Below, piece by piece: positions 20,454 through 30,308 of a stretch of 64,000 bases of DNA (its first letter is position 1; every line of letters begins with the position of its first letter). The notes under the pieces were generated by a model. The model saw nothing but the letters and a program-made list of their open reading frames with translations, was not told the origin of the DNA and did not search any database. Position numbers and translations under genes: made by a program. The stretch is from contig OX596001.1 of NCBI GenBank assembly GCA_951394045.1, positions 310,001 through 374,000 on the forward strand. Direction: 5' to 3'. The DNA is from Nitzschia sp. DOCU1. Its lineage: Eukaryota; Bacillariophyta; Bacillariophyceae; Bacillariales; Bacillariaceae.

Positions 20454-21175
20454 ATGTGCAAACCTGCTTCGCGCATTGCACCCCGGGAGCGAGGGAACCA
20501 GGTGATCGCCGCTGCTGCTGCTTTGGTTGCTGCCATTCCTACCTCTGCTTCTGTCCCTGCCATCGCTACCTCTGCTTCTGCTGTTCCTGCTGTTGGCATT
20601 GGCGTCGCTACCTATGCTTCTGCTGTTCTTGCCATTGGCATCGCTACCTCTATTTCTGTCGGCATCGCTACCTGCTCTGCTTCTGCTGTTCCTGCCGTCG
20701 GCGGCATTGTTCTTCTCTAGCTGTTCCAGTTGTTGCCCCTCCTACCTCTGCTTCTGTTGTCCCTGCTGTCGGCGTCGGCATCACTACATCTGCTTCCTCT
20801 GTCCCTTCCGCCAGTGTTGCTACCTCTGCTTCTGTTGTCCCTTCCATTGGCATTGGCGTCGCTACCTTTGCACCAATTGAAGTTCAAAAGTCGACGGTGT
20901 TGGCCCAACTACCTCTGCTTCTATTGTCCCTGCCGTCGGCGTTGGCGTCGCTTCCTCTGCTGTCCCTTCCGCTGGCGTTGGCATCGTCGGCATCGCGTCC
21001 CTTCCGGCGCTGGCGTTGGCATCGCTACCTCTGCTGTCCCTGCCGTCCGCGTCAGTGTTGCTACCTCTGCTTCTGCTGGCCCTGCCATCGTCGTCGCCAC
21101 CTCTGCTGCTCCTGCCGTTGGCGTTTTTACCTCTGCTTCTGTTGGTGTCGCTACCTCTGCAACAATCTAGTAGGC
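20454..21175 (+). repeat. Minisatellite coding Ala/Ser/Val/Pro/Gly repeats in shifting frames
   Basis: The region is a degenerate tandem array built from words such as GCTACCTCTGCTTCTGCTGT and CCTGCTGTTGGCATTGGCGT. In one frame it reads like TSASAVPAVGIGVA, but the readable frame changes. It starts in the frame of 20454 and stops at a TAG near 20720. It resumes in a second frame until about 20880 (SASVVPAVGVGITTSAS), passes through a third, and returns to the first until a TAG at 21168-21170 (after ATSATI). Either this is a decayed repeat-protein gene with indels, or introns remove parts of it. No start with a signal peptide could be fixed. Confidence 0.6.
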
Positions 21176-22405
21176 TCTATGTATTGTTCACAACTTGTCA
21201 CAGCTATTGTTAAAGCAAAGGACATGGTGACAAAGATAGATGGGGCGATGAGCATTTTGGCCTTGACTACCGTACACCAGCTGATTGTAGCATTTGTGGT
21301 GCTGGGAGGAGTCTGCTCAACAATGTACAGACTCGCCAGCGGACGCTGGACAAGCTTTGTCTCTCTTCATGTGAAAGCTAGAACAAGAAGTTGAGTTGGA
21401 GCATGGAATACCATTCTGGGTTTACCTCCTCTTTGCCACTCCACTCCTAGCCATGCATTGCATTTCATCGCCTTTGTTTGTTTGCCGCACACACTCTTTC
21501 AGCACAGGAATCATCATCACATCTCATTGTTTGGAAGAGTCTCGAAGACTCGCAATGAAACATTTAGACACTCAATTCTGGCCCATCATCAATCAATGCA
21601 ACAACAGGAGGGTCCTCATGGGGGTGCTTGTCAGCGTGGCAATACAACAATGGAATTCTTCGTCCTCCTCGTGTCATCGTAGGTAGCACCTCCTTCTTGT
21701 ATCACAGTACGTGCCCTTGAGCGAGCCTAGGGCTTCAGCTAGTACCAAAGTGTTTGCCGATGCGTAGTTTGGCCATCGTGTGTGAAAATTGTGAAAGGAG
21801 AGTTGTGGCGAGGAAATTTGAATTGAAATGGCGAGCCGGCCAAGGCAATCAAAATATCGGGAAAAATTTAAAAAGAAGAGGGGGAATGAATCCAAAATGA
21901 TCCCAAGATAGGGGGGGGGGACGATTTGGGCTTGAGGTTATGGGTTGTCCGTTTGCGGTGGTCTTTAAACAGAATCGATTTTTAACTGCTAAGTATCTTT
22001 TACCCGACGCCTTCAAAATTGGATATATATATCGAAATTTATCATCCGACACCGTATTTAGCGGAGCTCCATCTCATAATCGTTCAACTTTCGAGGGGTT
22101 GGACTGCATGTCTGGTTACACAGTTAGCAAAGTGCATTTAATAACGCGGGTTCGCAAACATGCAACGCAACGAAGTCTGAGCCCGGACTACTGGACGACA
22201 CTCGGAGTATTTTCAAAGTACCGGTGTTGGGCGAAACACGGAAGCTGAAACGCCACTTGGAAAGGCGATGGTCTCGCTTTTACCGAAAAGGATCGTCTCC
22301 GAAGCATGCAGTCTCATCGACAACAAAGCGAGTATAATCCCCTTATTCCGACCTGTCTCGCCAAGGATCCTCCATTCATCTTCTTGTTCTTCTTCTTGAC
22401 GAAAG
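21176..22405. other. Intergenic region, no supported gene
   Basis: Several short frames exist on both strands but none has domain signal. Features seen are a run of G at about 21911-21920, an AT-rich run (ATATATATAT) near 22024-22033, and a stray copy of the word CACGGAAGCTG at about 22237 that also starts each unit of the repeat to the right. Confidence 0.4.
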
Positions 22406-22685
22406 CACGGAAGCTGGAATGCGAACGCACGAATCATCCATTGTCTTACGGTGCACCTCTAATAGATTCTTGTTTGAAACACGGAAGCTGGTTGCTGACG
22501 CACGAATCAGCCATTGTTTCAAGGCGCACCCTCAGTGAATCAGCTTGTTGTTAGCATGTCATTAATACTCCGAACGATGTTGGGGGTGCTGACGACGACG
22601 TACGAAAAACGACCAGTCATTGTTTCTCGGCGCGCCGTCAATAAATCGGCTTGGTCTTGGCATTGCATCGAAACTCCGAGCGAAG
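22406..22685 (+). repeat. Degenerate tandem repeat, three units
   Basis: Units begin at about 22406, 22480 and 22582. Units 1 and 2 share CACGGAAGCTGG, then ACGCACGAATCA(T/G)CCATTGT and a (G/C)GTGCACC or GGCGCACC core. Units 2 and 3 share GTGCTGAC or TTGCTGAC, CATTGTTTC, GGCGC(A/G)CC, AATC(A/G)GCTTG and ACTCCGA(A/G)CGA. Unit length is 74 to about 105 bp. No gene spans them. Confidence 0.55.
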
Positions 22686-23228
22686 AGATCGACTGAAGAG
22701 ATGATCGATCTTCTTCGATCGTCAAGGTAGCAGTAGGTGCAGTGCGTGTTACTTGCTACCGGTAGGCAGCTACTAGTAGTACTACTAGTAGAATCACGAC
22801 CGTCGACGAGCGCGGCTCTGGTGGGCGTCGGGCTACTAGTATCGTATCATTAGCAACAGCTGCGTACGAAATATCTTCTTCTTTGGACTGTGAACAACTT
22901 CTTCTCAATTGTCTGTTCAACCTATCGGCTATCACTATGCCGAGCGCCCGTCTTCTATCATCAGGATAGTAGCAGCGTTATTACCGCCTATAGTGTGCGT
23001 GACTGGTTTCCGACTCAAAATAGCGGGAAATCATTCCGTACGTGTGAGTGCGTACGCGAACGAATCAATCATTCCACGCGTCGCTAAACGGCGGCGCGTA
23101 TCCTTTTGGCATCCAAAAGGTAGCTATCGACACCCTCTATCGTGACAATGATGTGTACGCTGACTAATGGCATTGTCATTTCCGTTATAACCGATCACTA
23201 CTTCTATTTCAGAGTACTCTAACGAATC
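22686..23228. other. Intergenic region upstream of the plastid protein gene
   Basis: It contains a TACCGGTA palindrome at 22757-22764 and directly after it a cluster of CTAG and ACTAGT words (22770-22790). It is likely to include the promoter of the next gene. Confidence 0.4.
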
Positions 23229-24167
23229 ATGATAATTCTATCATCATCATCGTTGGCTGCTGCTACGTTTTTACTTGGATTATCCACGCTAACGACGACG
23301 ACAACCAGGGCATTTATTTCCCCCAGATCGACACATCCGCACCGCCGCCAATCTCACTCTTCGACTTTTGTATTGAGAGCCAGCGGAGGTGCCAATAGAG
23401 GCAGTGGGGGTCAAGGCTTTGGTAAATCGTCTCCCAAAACGTACGACAAGCAAGCCTTGTCACCACGTGGTGATTTGATGGATGTGGAATCGGCCATGAG
23501 AGAATTCTTTCACGTCCAAGCCGATGCCTGGAAACCCCTCTTTCGATCCATGATTACGAGTAATACAAATACGGCAGCCGCAATGTCCTGGTTATTCGAC
23601 AATGATAGTATTACTGCTGACGAGTTTGAATTCCATGAAACGTCGCAGCCATGGAAACGTTTGCCGGCCATTCCCACCAACGATAACGATCGTACCGTAT
23701 TGGCAGACTTTTTGGATGCCGTACAAGCGAGTTTGATTCAAGATATTCCCATTGATGAAACTACGGCGGATGATGATGAGTACGATGTCCAATTTATAGA
23801 AGAAGGTCGACGCATGTTGGTTTGCTCGCGATTTCATGTCATTTCTTCATCGCCCCAAAATCGTTTGGAAGTATCTGAGCAATTATTTGCTACTTGTTGG
23901 AATGAACTATTTCATTTGTACAATGAACGCCAACCAGATCAGGGAAGTTTAATTTTGGTGCCATCCACAGAACTCGGGGATTTGCGACGATTTGTCGATA
24001 TGAATTTACAACGACCCCTCCAATGGTTGGGATTGGAAGATACCTTTGAAGTGACGAGTTTAAAACGAAACAGTCCCGCGATTCGTGTCATTTACAAACT
24101 GTCGGGCATACCGGATATTTCTCCTGAAGACGACGAAGATGAAGAACCAGAAACAACGACTGACTAG
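23229..24167 (+). CDS. Plastid-targeted protein of unknown function (312 aa)
   Basis: Single exon with ATG at 23229. Residues 1-28 are a signal peptide (MIILSSSSLAAATFLLGLST, then Thr-rich) ending in TRA with Phe29 at +1 (FISPRSTHPHRRQSH), a clear diatom plastid bipartite signal with a Ser/His/Arg-rich transit part. A Gly-rich linker (GGANRGSGGQGFGKSS) leads into a folded region from about residue 80, which contains MDVESAMREFFHVQADAWKP and later VSEQLFATCWNELFHLYNE. The tail is acidic (SPEDDEDEEPE). I do not recognise the domain; it looks like a soluble alpha/beta protein. Localisation to the plastid stroma is inferred. Confidence 0.82.
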   Translation: MIILSSSSLAAATFLLGLSTLTTTTTRAFISPRSTHPHRRQSHSSTFVLRASGGANRGSGGQGFGKSSPKTYDKQALSPRGDLMDVESAMREFFHVQADAWKPLFRSMITSNTNTAAAMSWLFDNDSITADEFEFHETSQPWKRLPAIPTNDNDRTVLADFLDAVQASLIQDIPIDETTADDDEYDVQFIEEGRRMLVCSRFHVISSSPQNRLEVSEQLFATCWNELFHLYNERQPDQGSLILVPSTELGDLRRFVDMNLQRPLQWLGLEDTFEVTSLKRNSPAIRVIYKLSGIPDISPEDDEDEEPETTTD

Positions 24168-24549
24168 CTAGCTCGCTCTAGCTTGAACTATTGGATTGTA
24201 TCGAGGCTATCGGTACTACTACAAGCGAAAGAGCGTAGCTGCCGTAGCTGTACCCTAAAGTGTAGCTAGCTAGAAGTTGGCTAACGTCGTTTGGGGGGAT
24301 CATTCAGATAAAACGTTCCTCGGGGCGGATTTGCAAGCGAAGATTCATTCGATTTAAAGCCCACCGCGCGCCGCGATGAATGAATGAGTCCGTCTTCGCG
24401 TCCGTTGAGTCATGGAAAGCTTCTCTCTCTTTCGGAATCTGTGATGGGGGTGACCAAAAGATCCAAAATACGCAAAACGCACAATTCGATGATGATGGAT
24501 AGCTACACCTTTACCGCAACAATGGTCCAGAAAGCACTGCTCTTGTAAA
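24168..24549. other. Intergenic region upstream of the sulfatase
   Basis: It is rich in CTAG words right after the preceding stop (CTAGCTAGCTCGCTCTAGC). A short frame starting at 24522 (MVQKALLL, then TAA) resembles the beginning of a signal peptide but is out of frame with the sulfatase. Confidence 0.35.
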
Positions 24550-26412
24550 ATGACAACTCCGGCGTTACCGAGCTTTTTGTTCATGCTTGCAGATGACCTT
24601 GGGTGGGCAGATTTCAGCTACAACAATGGAACGGCATTTACCCCCAACATTGACCAATGGGCCCGCGCTCAAGGATCCGTGATGCTGCAAGATTTCCATA
24701 GTGGGGGCACCGTATGTTCACCCACACGTGCAACAGTTTTGACTGGCCGAAATCATTTTCGAGATTGTGTTGACTGGTATTTGTATGGTTGCAGCGACAT
24801 GTCCTCCTGCATCCCAGGGTTCGAATTTGCCCCTTCCCGTACGTTTACAGTTGGAGATGCCGTTCGAAGCGCGTATCCGGACGAGTATGACAATGGCGGA
24901 GCATATTTTGCAGGAAAGTGGCACTTGGGCTCGTTTTTCAACGATTCCGAGGCGTACGGTGTGCGTACGTCATCCCCACTAACCCACGGTTTCACCAAAA
25001 TGAATGCCACTCTGAAAGGGGGGCCAACTGCTACGCTGAACTGCCAATGCAAAGCCGAGTGGCTGGAACTTTGCGACTTCGGTCACTATAATGGACCGAA
25101 TCTTTGCTACCCCGCGGGTCAATGTTGCTACAACTATTGGTGGGACGATCCCATGGCCCCCCACGGAGTCACCAACTTGACGGAGCCCACGCCTGCCGAC
25201 GATTCCCTGTATTTGGCAGACGCCTTTTCACGATTTCTCGCCGACCGCAGTCTCCAGCAAAAGCCGTTCTTAGCCCAAATCAGTTTTCATAATTGTCATA
25301 TTCCGTTCATTGGATCACAGGCGGCGAAAGATTCTTGCGCAAACGGAGAAAAATGTCGACCACCAGCCCCAGGAGCACCGGCCTACACTCCCGAAGAATT
25401 GGACTACTATGCCTGTTTGATCGAGCTGGACAATGCGGTCGGGATAATCTTGAATGCGCTGAAGCAGTATGGTTACTACGACAACACCATGACGTGGTTT
25501 ACTTCCGACAATGGACCTGAAAAGAATTGTCCTCCAATGGGCATCTGCAAGAATGCAGATACGGATCCGCAACGACCCGACGAAGGACCAGGATCTGCCG
25601 GTCCACTAAGGGGGCGCAAACGTGATATCTACGAGGGTGGGCATCGGGTGGCCGGCATCGTATCCTATCCAGCAGAAGTGATTGGCAATGGAGTTTCTTG
25701 GGAAACGGTCGTTACGATGGACTTTCTCCCTACCATAATGGAAGTGTTGTCTGTTGACCGCCCTCCTGAACAGCAATCTTGGGCCCTTGATGGACGTAGT
25801 ATCCTTTCGCTGTTGCGTAATCACACGGGATTTCGTTGGAATGATACAGATGAGGGACCTCGGGGTATTGGCATAGGCTTCAAGGATACCAAGCTATCGG
25901 TATCGAACGGATGGGGCTATCGCTATGACAGGTGGAAGTATGTACAAGGTAGTGCAAGTTGTACGACCAGCGAGTGTCGCCAACCTCAACTCTATGACTT
26001 GGTAAATGATTTGGGAGAACGAAGTGATCTGGCACAGGTATTCCCTGACGTTTTGGCGGATCTTATGCAGAAATTTGATGATTGGCACACATCCATTTTG
26101 TATTCCAGGGCGTACGAGTCAAATTGTTCCAACACGAGTGGGTCCACCATCATCGTGCCGGTTGGAACCGAATCCAACCCACCCGCTGACAGTCCCGATG
26201 AAAAACAATCCATTTCTCCGTCTTTAGCGAGCGCTACCCTGGCGCCTGGCCCATCGTGCGCTGGGTACAACTCCCCGTGCACATCTTCTTCCAGTTGCTG
26301 TTCCAATCGATGCCTGTTGAATGTATGTCAGAAGGCTGCGATGGGCGCCGAGAACAAAGTGTCCGTGGGAGACGGTAGGGGCGGCGCGGCTGGGCAAGCC
26401 AATCAAGGTTAA
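24550..26412 (+). CDS. Arylsulfatase-type sulfatase with C-terminal Cys-rich module
   Basis: Single exon of 620 aa with ATG at 24550. The sulfatase signature is complete. ADDLGWADF (Asp15, Asp16) gives metal ligands, and CSPTRATVLTGR at 56-67 is the C-x-P-x-R motif whose Cys is converted to formylglycine. GKWHLG supplies the catalytic Lys/His and TSDNGPE the second metal-binding Asp-Asn pair. Many Cys and possible N-glycosylation sites suggest a secreted enzyme. The C-terminus has a compact Cys module (CAGYNSPCTSSSSCCSNRC). Odd point: no signal peptide precedes the domain in this frame, which begins only ten residues before it. An upstream exon or a damaged start is possible. It would remove sulfate from sulfated polysaccharides or other esters. 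Confidence 0.88.
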   Translation: MTTPALPSFLFMLADDLGWADFSYNNGTAFTPNIDQWARAQGSVMLQDFHSGGTVCSPTRATVLTGRNHFRDCVDWYLYGCSDMSSCIPGFEFAPSRTFTVGDAVRSAYPDEYDNGGAYFAGKWHLGSFFNDSEAYGVRTSSPLTHGFTKMNATLKGGPTATLNCQCKAEWLELCDFGHYNGPNLCYPAGQCCYNYWWDDPMAPHGVTNLTEPTPADDSLYLADAFSRFLADRSLQQKPFLAQISFHNCHIPFIGSQAAKDSCANGEKCRPPAPGAPAYTPEELDYYACLIELDNAVGIILNALKQYGYYDNTMTWFTSDNGPEKNCPPMGICKNADTDPQRPDEGPGSAGPLRGRKRDIYEGGHRVAGIVSYPAEVIGNGVSWETVVTMDFLPTIMEVLSVDRPPEQQSWALDGRSILSLLRNHTGFRWNDTDEGPRGIGIGFKDTKLSVSNGWGYRYDRWKYVQGSASCTTSECRQPQLYDLVNDLGERSDLAQVFPDVLADLMQKFDDWHTSILYSRAYESNCSNTSGSTIIVPVGTESNPPADSPDEKQSISPSLASATLAPGPSCAGYNSPCTSSSSCCSNRCLLNVCQKAAMGAENKVSVGDGRGGAAGQANQG

Positions 26413-27091
26413 CTAGGATACATATGACAAATCCGTGAACAACGAGGATCGATTCGAGGAAATGTCGAATAACGTGGGGCTATTGGCCTCATTATTGTGG
26501 TACATTCTTGATTGGTTTGATAAACGCTTCGCCATTACGAGAGCGACGTGCTTATTGATTCATCCCTTGTTACTGCGTCCATCGATAAAAAGTGATCCCA
26601 TCAAGACGGGCGCACGTTCCATAGGATCGAATGAATTCTAGCATGGGCCAGGATCTTTTGCTCTTACTATACTATTAGTGGCTAGTCGTAATGGGTAGCA
26701 GTAGCAAATAATGGCATTTTCTATCAAGCTAACAGTAGCTAGCGATAGATGCAGGATTGTAGTGCAAAAAGGAGATGCCAGCAGCCCAACATAGCCAAAC
26801 CGACAAATTTCTTCAAGTGCAGTCCTTCCCGGCGCATCATGAAACGGATGCCGAAAACAGTAGAATCGAGCCTGCATGGGAGCATCGCTAAGGAGGCAGC
26901 TTCCCGGCTTGTATCGTACGACCCATGGTCCCAAGGGGGTGCTGCTCAGCCTTCAGGAAGTCCAAATTTCGTAGACCTTCCTCTTGTCCTTCGATTTTCC
27001 CAGGCGACCAATCCCTTAGCCCATGAGTACCAGAGAACTTTCTCTCTATTGGGGTCGACGACAGTATATCGCATGGGCCAACGGTCTTCAC
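26413..27091. other. Intergenic region between convergent genes
   Basis: Open frames on both strands (for example 26749-27117 plus and 26888-27091 minus) overlap each other and show no domain. I treat the region as non-coding 3' flanks. Confidence 0.4.
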
Positions 27092-28555
27092 CTACGACTT
27101 GTTCCACAAATCGTTGATTTCCGCTAATTCGGAATGATCGACTGGCCAACACGGATATGTATAGGGATTGTCTTTGCCGCGCAATGTCATTGCTGCCTTG
27201 GCGAATTTGCCAATAAAATTGCATTCTCGGCAGCTTCCAAACCGATGATGTTTACATCGATCCGAACACGTTGAAAATTCTAGTGCTTTTTCGGCCAAAA
27301 TCAAATCCATGACAGCATACAAGATAGAATCTTCCAGAGGAGGCAGTATGTTTTCAATCTTTTTGAATGGAAAATGCCCCGTATCGCCCCATTCCAGTAA
27401 ACTCTTCATGGCAGCTTGATAGGCTGTCTTGTTTTGTTGCGCATAGTCGTTGGCGCCTGTCCATGACGTTCGAGCAGTGTCGTCTTCATTTGCGGACAAG
27501 CTAGACATGAGAAAAAATGGAACCCCCGACTTGACCTTCATGGCTTCTCGTGTCTCCCAAATTTGATTGGCACATTTTTCATAATTCATCTCGGGTAATT
27601 CCGCACGCCAATGAATCACAGCATAATCTCCAATTCCATTCAACTCAAGCTGGGTTTGCAAAAAGGAATAGTGTGATTCCAGAAATCGATAATGATGGTT
27701 GTGGAAGAATAGAGACTGTTCCTTATCCATGAGAATAGCTCGTTTTTCGTTTTCCTCGCCGCCGAAATGGTTCTCATCCACCAACAATCGAATCTTATCC
27801 ATACTATCCATCCAGAGGCCATGTATGTTCAAAATCACCATTTCATCTGGATTTGCCCGGAAATGCGCCAATGCTTGATCAAATCCAGCACTAACCGTCT
27901 TTTGATAATCACTATCCAATTCTTCCCCGCGTGACGTCCAACAGGTCTGTGGAGACTTCTTTTCCATACAGACATTGACAATGGTCGGTGCGGTCAGTTG
28001 ATTTTGTGCCGTTTGGAATTTGCTGCACGTGGCCATTGGCCCATGAAATTTTTCCAACAATGTACGATTAAAGACATTTGACAAGCGTAGTTTGCCTTTG
28101 CCACAGGCTACGAGTCGACCATCCGCAATTTCCGGTTCCACCACTACGGCCTTGAGGCGTTTGGCCACCACCATTACATCGGCCAATGCTCGTTTCCACC
28201 CGGCCATGCCTTCATGCCAAGACTCGACATGAATCCATATTCCAGTGTACGGAATATCTATAGTATCAGCATCGTCGTTGTGTGCACCAAAACCAAAAGG
28301 ATCAAAGACATCGACAGTGTCATCCGTGGTGTTATCTTCCATCACGATCAAACTATTCTTGGTCGTTTTAGGATCTTTCAGGATGGCATAGTGAGGATCA
28401 TTCAAATTTTCATGTTCTTGGACCGAATCCCAAACATACAACAACAAAGCGAGTGGAAGAATCCCAAACAATATCGTCCATTGATTTCGTTGTGGCGGCC
28501 GTAGGTCTTCATGCGTTTCTTGAAAGGCGCGGCGGCGATCGCTGCTAGTAGTCAT
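27092..28555 (-). CDS. Type II membrane protein, O-fucosyltransferase-like
   Basis: The product is 487 aa with ATG at 28555. A short basic N-terminal tail is followed by one membrane anchor at about residues 26-42 (WTILFGILPLALLLYVW), the layout of Golgi glycosyltransferases. The luminal part begins with YTGIWIHVESWHEGMAGWKR and contains AVIHWRAELPEMNYEKC, in which H-x-R-x-E resembles the GDP-fucose-binding motif of protein O-fucosyltransferases (HLR or HWR types). A Cys cluster near the C-terminus (CSDRCKHHRFGSCREC) may form disulfides. I infer a Golgi glycosyltransferase role. The exact donor is unproven and the fucosyltransferase call rests on that single motif and topology. Confidence 0.7.
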   Translation of the reverse strand: MTTSSDRRRAFQETHEDLRPPQRNQWTILFGILPLALLLYVWDSVQEHENLNDPHYAILKDPKTTKNSLIVMEDNTTDDTVDVFDPFGFGAHNDDADTIDIPYTGIWIHVESWHEGMAGWKRALADVMVVAKRLKAVVVEPEIADGRLVACGKGKLRLSNVFNRTLLEKFHGPMATCSKFQTAQNQLTAPTIVNVCMEKKSPQTCWTSRGEELDSDYQKTVSAGFDQALAHFRANPDEMVILNIHGLWMDSMDKIRLLVDENHFGGEENEKRAILMDKEQSLFFHNHHYRFLESHYSFLQTQLELNGIGDYAVIHWRAELPEMNYEKCANQIWETREAMKVKSGVPFFLMSSLSANEDDTARTSWTGANDYAQQNKTAYQAAMKSLLEWGDTGHFPFKKIENILPPLEDSILYAVMDLILAEKALEFSTCSDRCKHHRFGSCRECNFIGKFAKAAMTLRGKDNPYTYPCWPVDHSELAEINDLWNKS

Positions 28556-29490
28556 GACGTTCAGCAGGATGCTGGTTCTTCTCGGTAGTCTGGCGGGAGC
28601 TCGACTTCACAATAGACTGTTAGCTAGCAGTTTCTTTACCGGAGATACCACTGGATAAAGCTATTGCAGAGGTCGTAATGGAATACAATGGCAGGTGGAT
28701 TGTGGCTTTTGAGTTTAGGCCGAGTGGCATCAAACTTGGAACGTCATGGTCGGTCATTCTCGATTTGGAGAGACATGGCGGGAATTTCCGGCGGTCATCG
28801 AACACCAGTTAACGAACTGTCCGTTAGACTACTTCGACTTCCTCGTTCGGTGGGACGCTCTTTTCTGCTCTCTTTGGTTTGGCGGCTATCGTAGCATCAA
28901 CTTTGCCAGTACAATCCCACTTTTATCGCTAGATCGTGCTAGCTTTGGTAGAATGCTCACTCTTTGCTAGCTCTACCCATTTCTAGCGACAAGTGCGGAG
29001 AGAATTGTGGGCTTTCTGCCGGCGCTTCTGCGGCAACCGCACGCCATCTCACCACCCATAGTACGCCATCCTCTTCTGCAGCTCGAGTGGGACAAATAGC
29101 TACGGTACTACAATGATTGATATTGGACAATCTAACAGGAAATACTCTATGGAACCACCCTATGTAATGGTCGCCATTTTTGTCGACGTTGCAATCTGCG
29201 ACTTGATAGTGGAAGCAGTTCTTGCTCTCCGATTCTCCATGTTCGCGAGCGCCTGCCGTCCAAAAATCGCCGTTGTCCGAAAACGAACGGATCAGACCAT
29301 CTCCTCATCGGCATTGATAGTGGCGGTCTACAGGCGTTCAGTACCAGAAACCCCTTGGAATTCGGATTGGAATTTCGGCTTCTCCCACTTTTTCGCGTTC
29401 CCACCACTGCTATCCTGCGACTCATTTCTCATTGCCGACAACAACGCTCATCATCACTGATCATCATCGCAAACAAGACAAACTATCCAC
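28556..29490. other. Intergenic region between divergent genes
   Basis: About 930 bp hold the promoters of the fucosyltransferase-like gene (minus) and the small secreted-protein gene (plus). Short frames on both strands have no domain signal. Confidence 0.4.
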
Positions 29491-29766
29491 ATGAGAGTCT
29501 CTGCCCTGCTCCTCCTTTGTAGTCTTCTTGCGTCTACGGCTGACGCCGCTGGAAATCTTCGTCGTCTACGAAAGCAGCATTCCCAAGTCCAGGACAAGTA
29601 TTTTCATTTGGCGGAAGAAGTCGATCAACAAACAATGAACCGAATCATCTCCAACCGGCAAGCAGAACGTGGGCTTCACCAAGAGGACAACCAACGAGAA
29701 CTTTCAGCTGTGTTCATGTCAACGTCGATGTCGATGTCGATGTCACACTCAATGTCAATGGCGTAA
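29491..29766 (+). CDS. Small secreted protein, LRRLR / Ser-Met repeat family (member C)
   Basis: The product is 91 aa with ATG at 29491. The signal peptide MRVSALLLLCSLLASTADA is followed by AGNLRRLRK, then the family block YFHLAEEVDQQTMNR, and the protein ends with MSTSMSMSMSHSMSMA. It is the shortest member and shows the family plan most clearly: signal peptide, LRRLR, LAxEVD...TMNR, Ser-Met tail. The tail is encoded by a near-perfect TCGATG/TCAATG hexanucleotide run, which could expand or contract. Members A and B lie 10-12 kb to the left on the other strand. Function is unknown. Confidence 0.78.
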   Translation: MRVSALLLLCSLLASTADAAGNLRRLRKQHSQVQDKYFHLAEEVDQQTMNRIISNRQAERGLHQEDNQRELSAVFMSTSMSMSMSHSMSMA

Positions 29767-30308
29767 CAGTGTCAACAGTGCGAAATTTCGCGGAAAGCCC
29801 ACACCAGTGATTGACTGACCTACTTTGTTTGTGGGGAGGAGGTCGCAACCACCATCATAATGACATATCATGGTGCTGTCTCATAATTTTGGTCGGGGGC
29901 TTCTTCATTTTTAGTCGGAGTGGCTGTTTAATGTTTAGTGTCATGGCGTTGCATTCCACCGGCGTATTTGCATAATCTTAGTACGATCCCAGCAATACTA
30001 GTAAAACTAGAGCCTATCCCGACCAGCTAGCTTGCCGATATTATATCCCGTTCCGCTCGCCTTGACCATTTTCTATGTCGTCTTGTCCCTTACTGTTGTG
30101 CTCTAATAGTGCTACGACGGGACTGTTCCCGACGAGCGCCAATGCTTCTTCTCCAATAGGTCTCGTGTCCAAGTGTCAGTATCGGTGTGATAGCGTTATT
30201 GAAGCTTGTTACACCACCCACTTTGCTTTTTGGCCCGCGATAAGTCGTGGTTACCACGTCTAGTTTAAGTCTATAATGATTCTACTTCCAATCTATCGTA
30301 TTGCTGGA
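29767..30308. other. Intergenic region, nothing specific seen
   Basis: These are the 3' flanks of two convergent genes. A 62-codon frame at 30075-30263 has no supporting signal. Confidence 0.4.

Noticed and set aside
24815..24840. GGGTTCGAATTTGCCCC as a tRNA T-arm
   Set aside because: It lies inside the sulfatase coding frame and no acceptor or anticodon arms can be formed around it.
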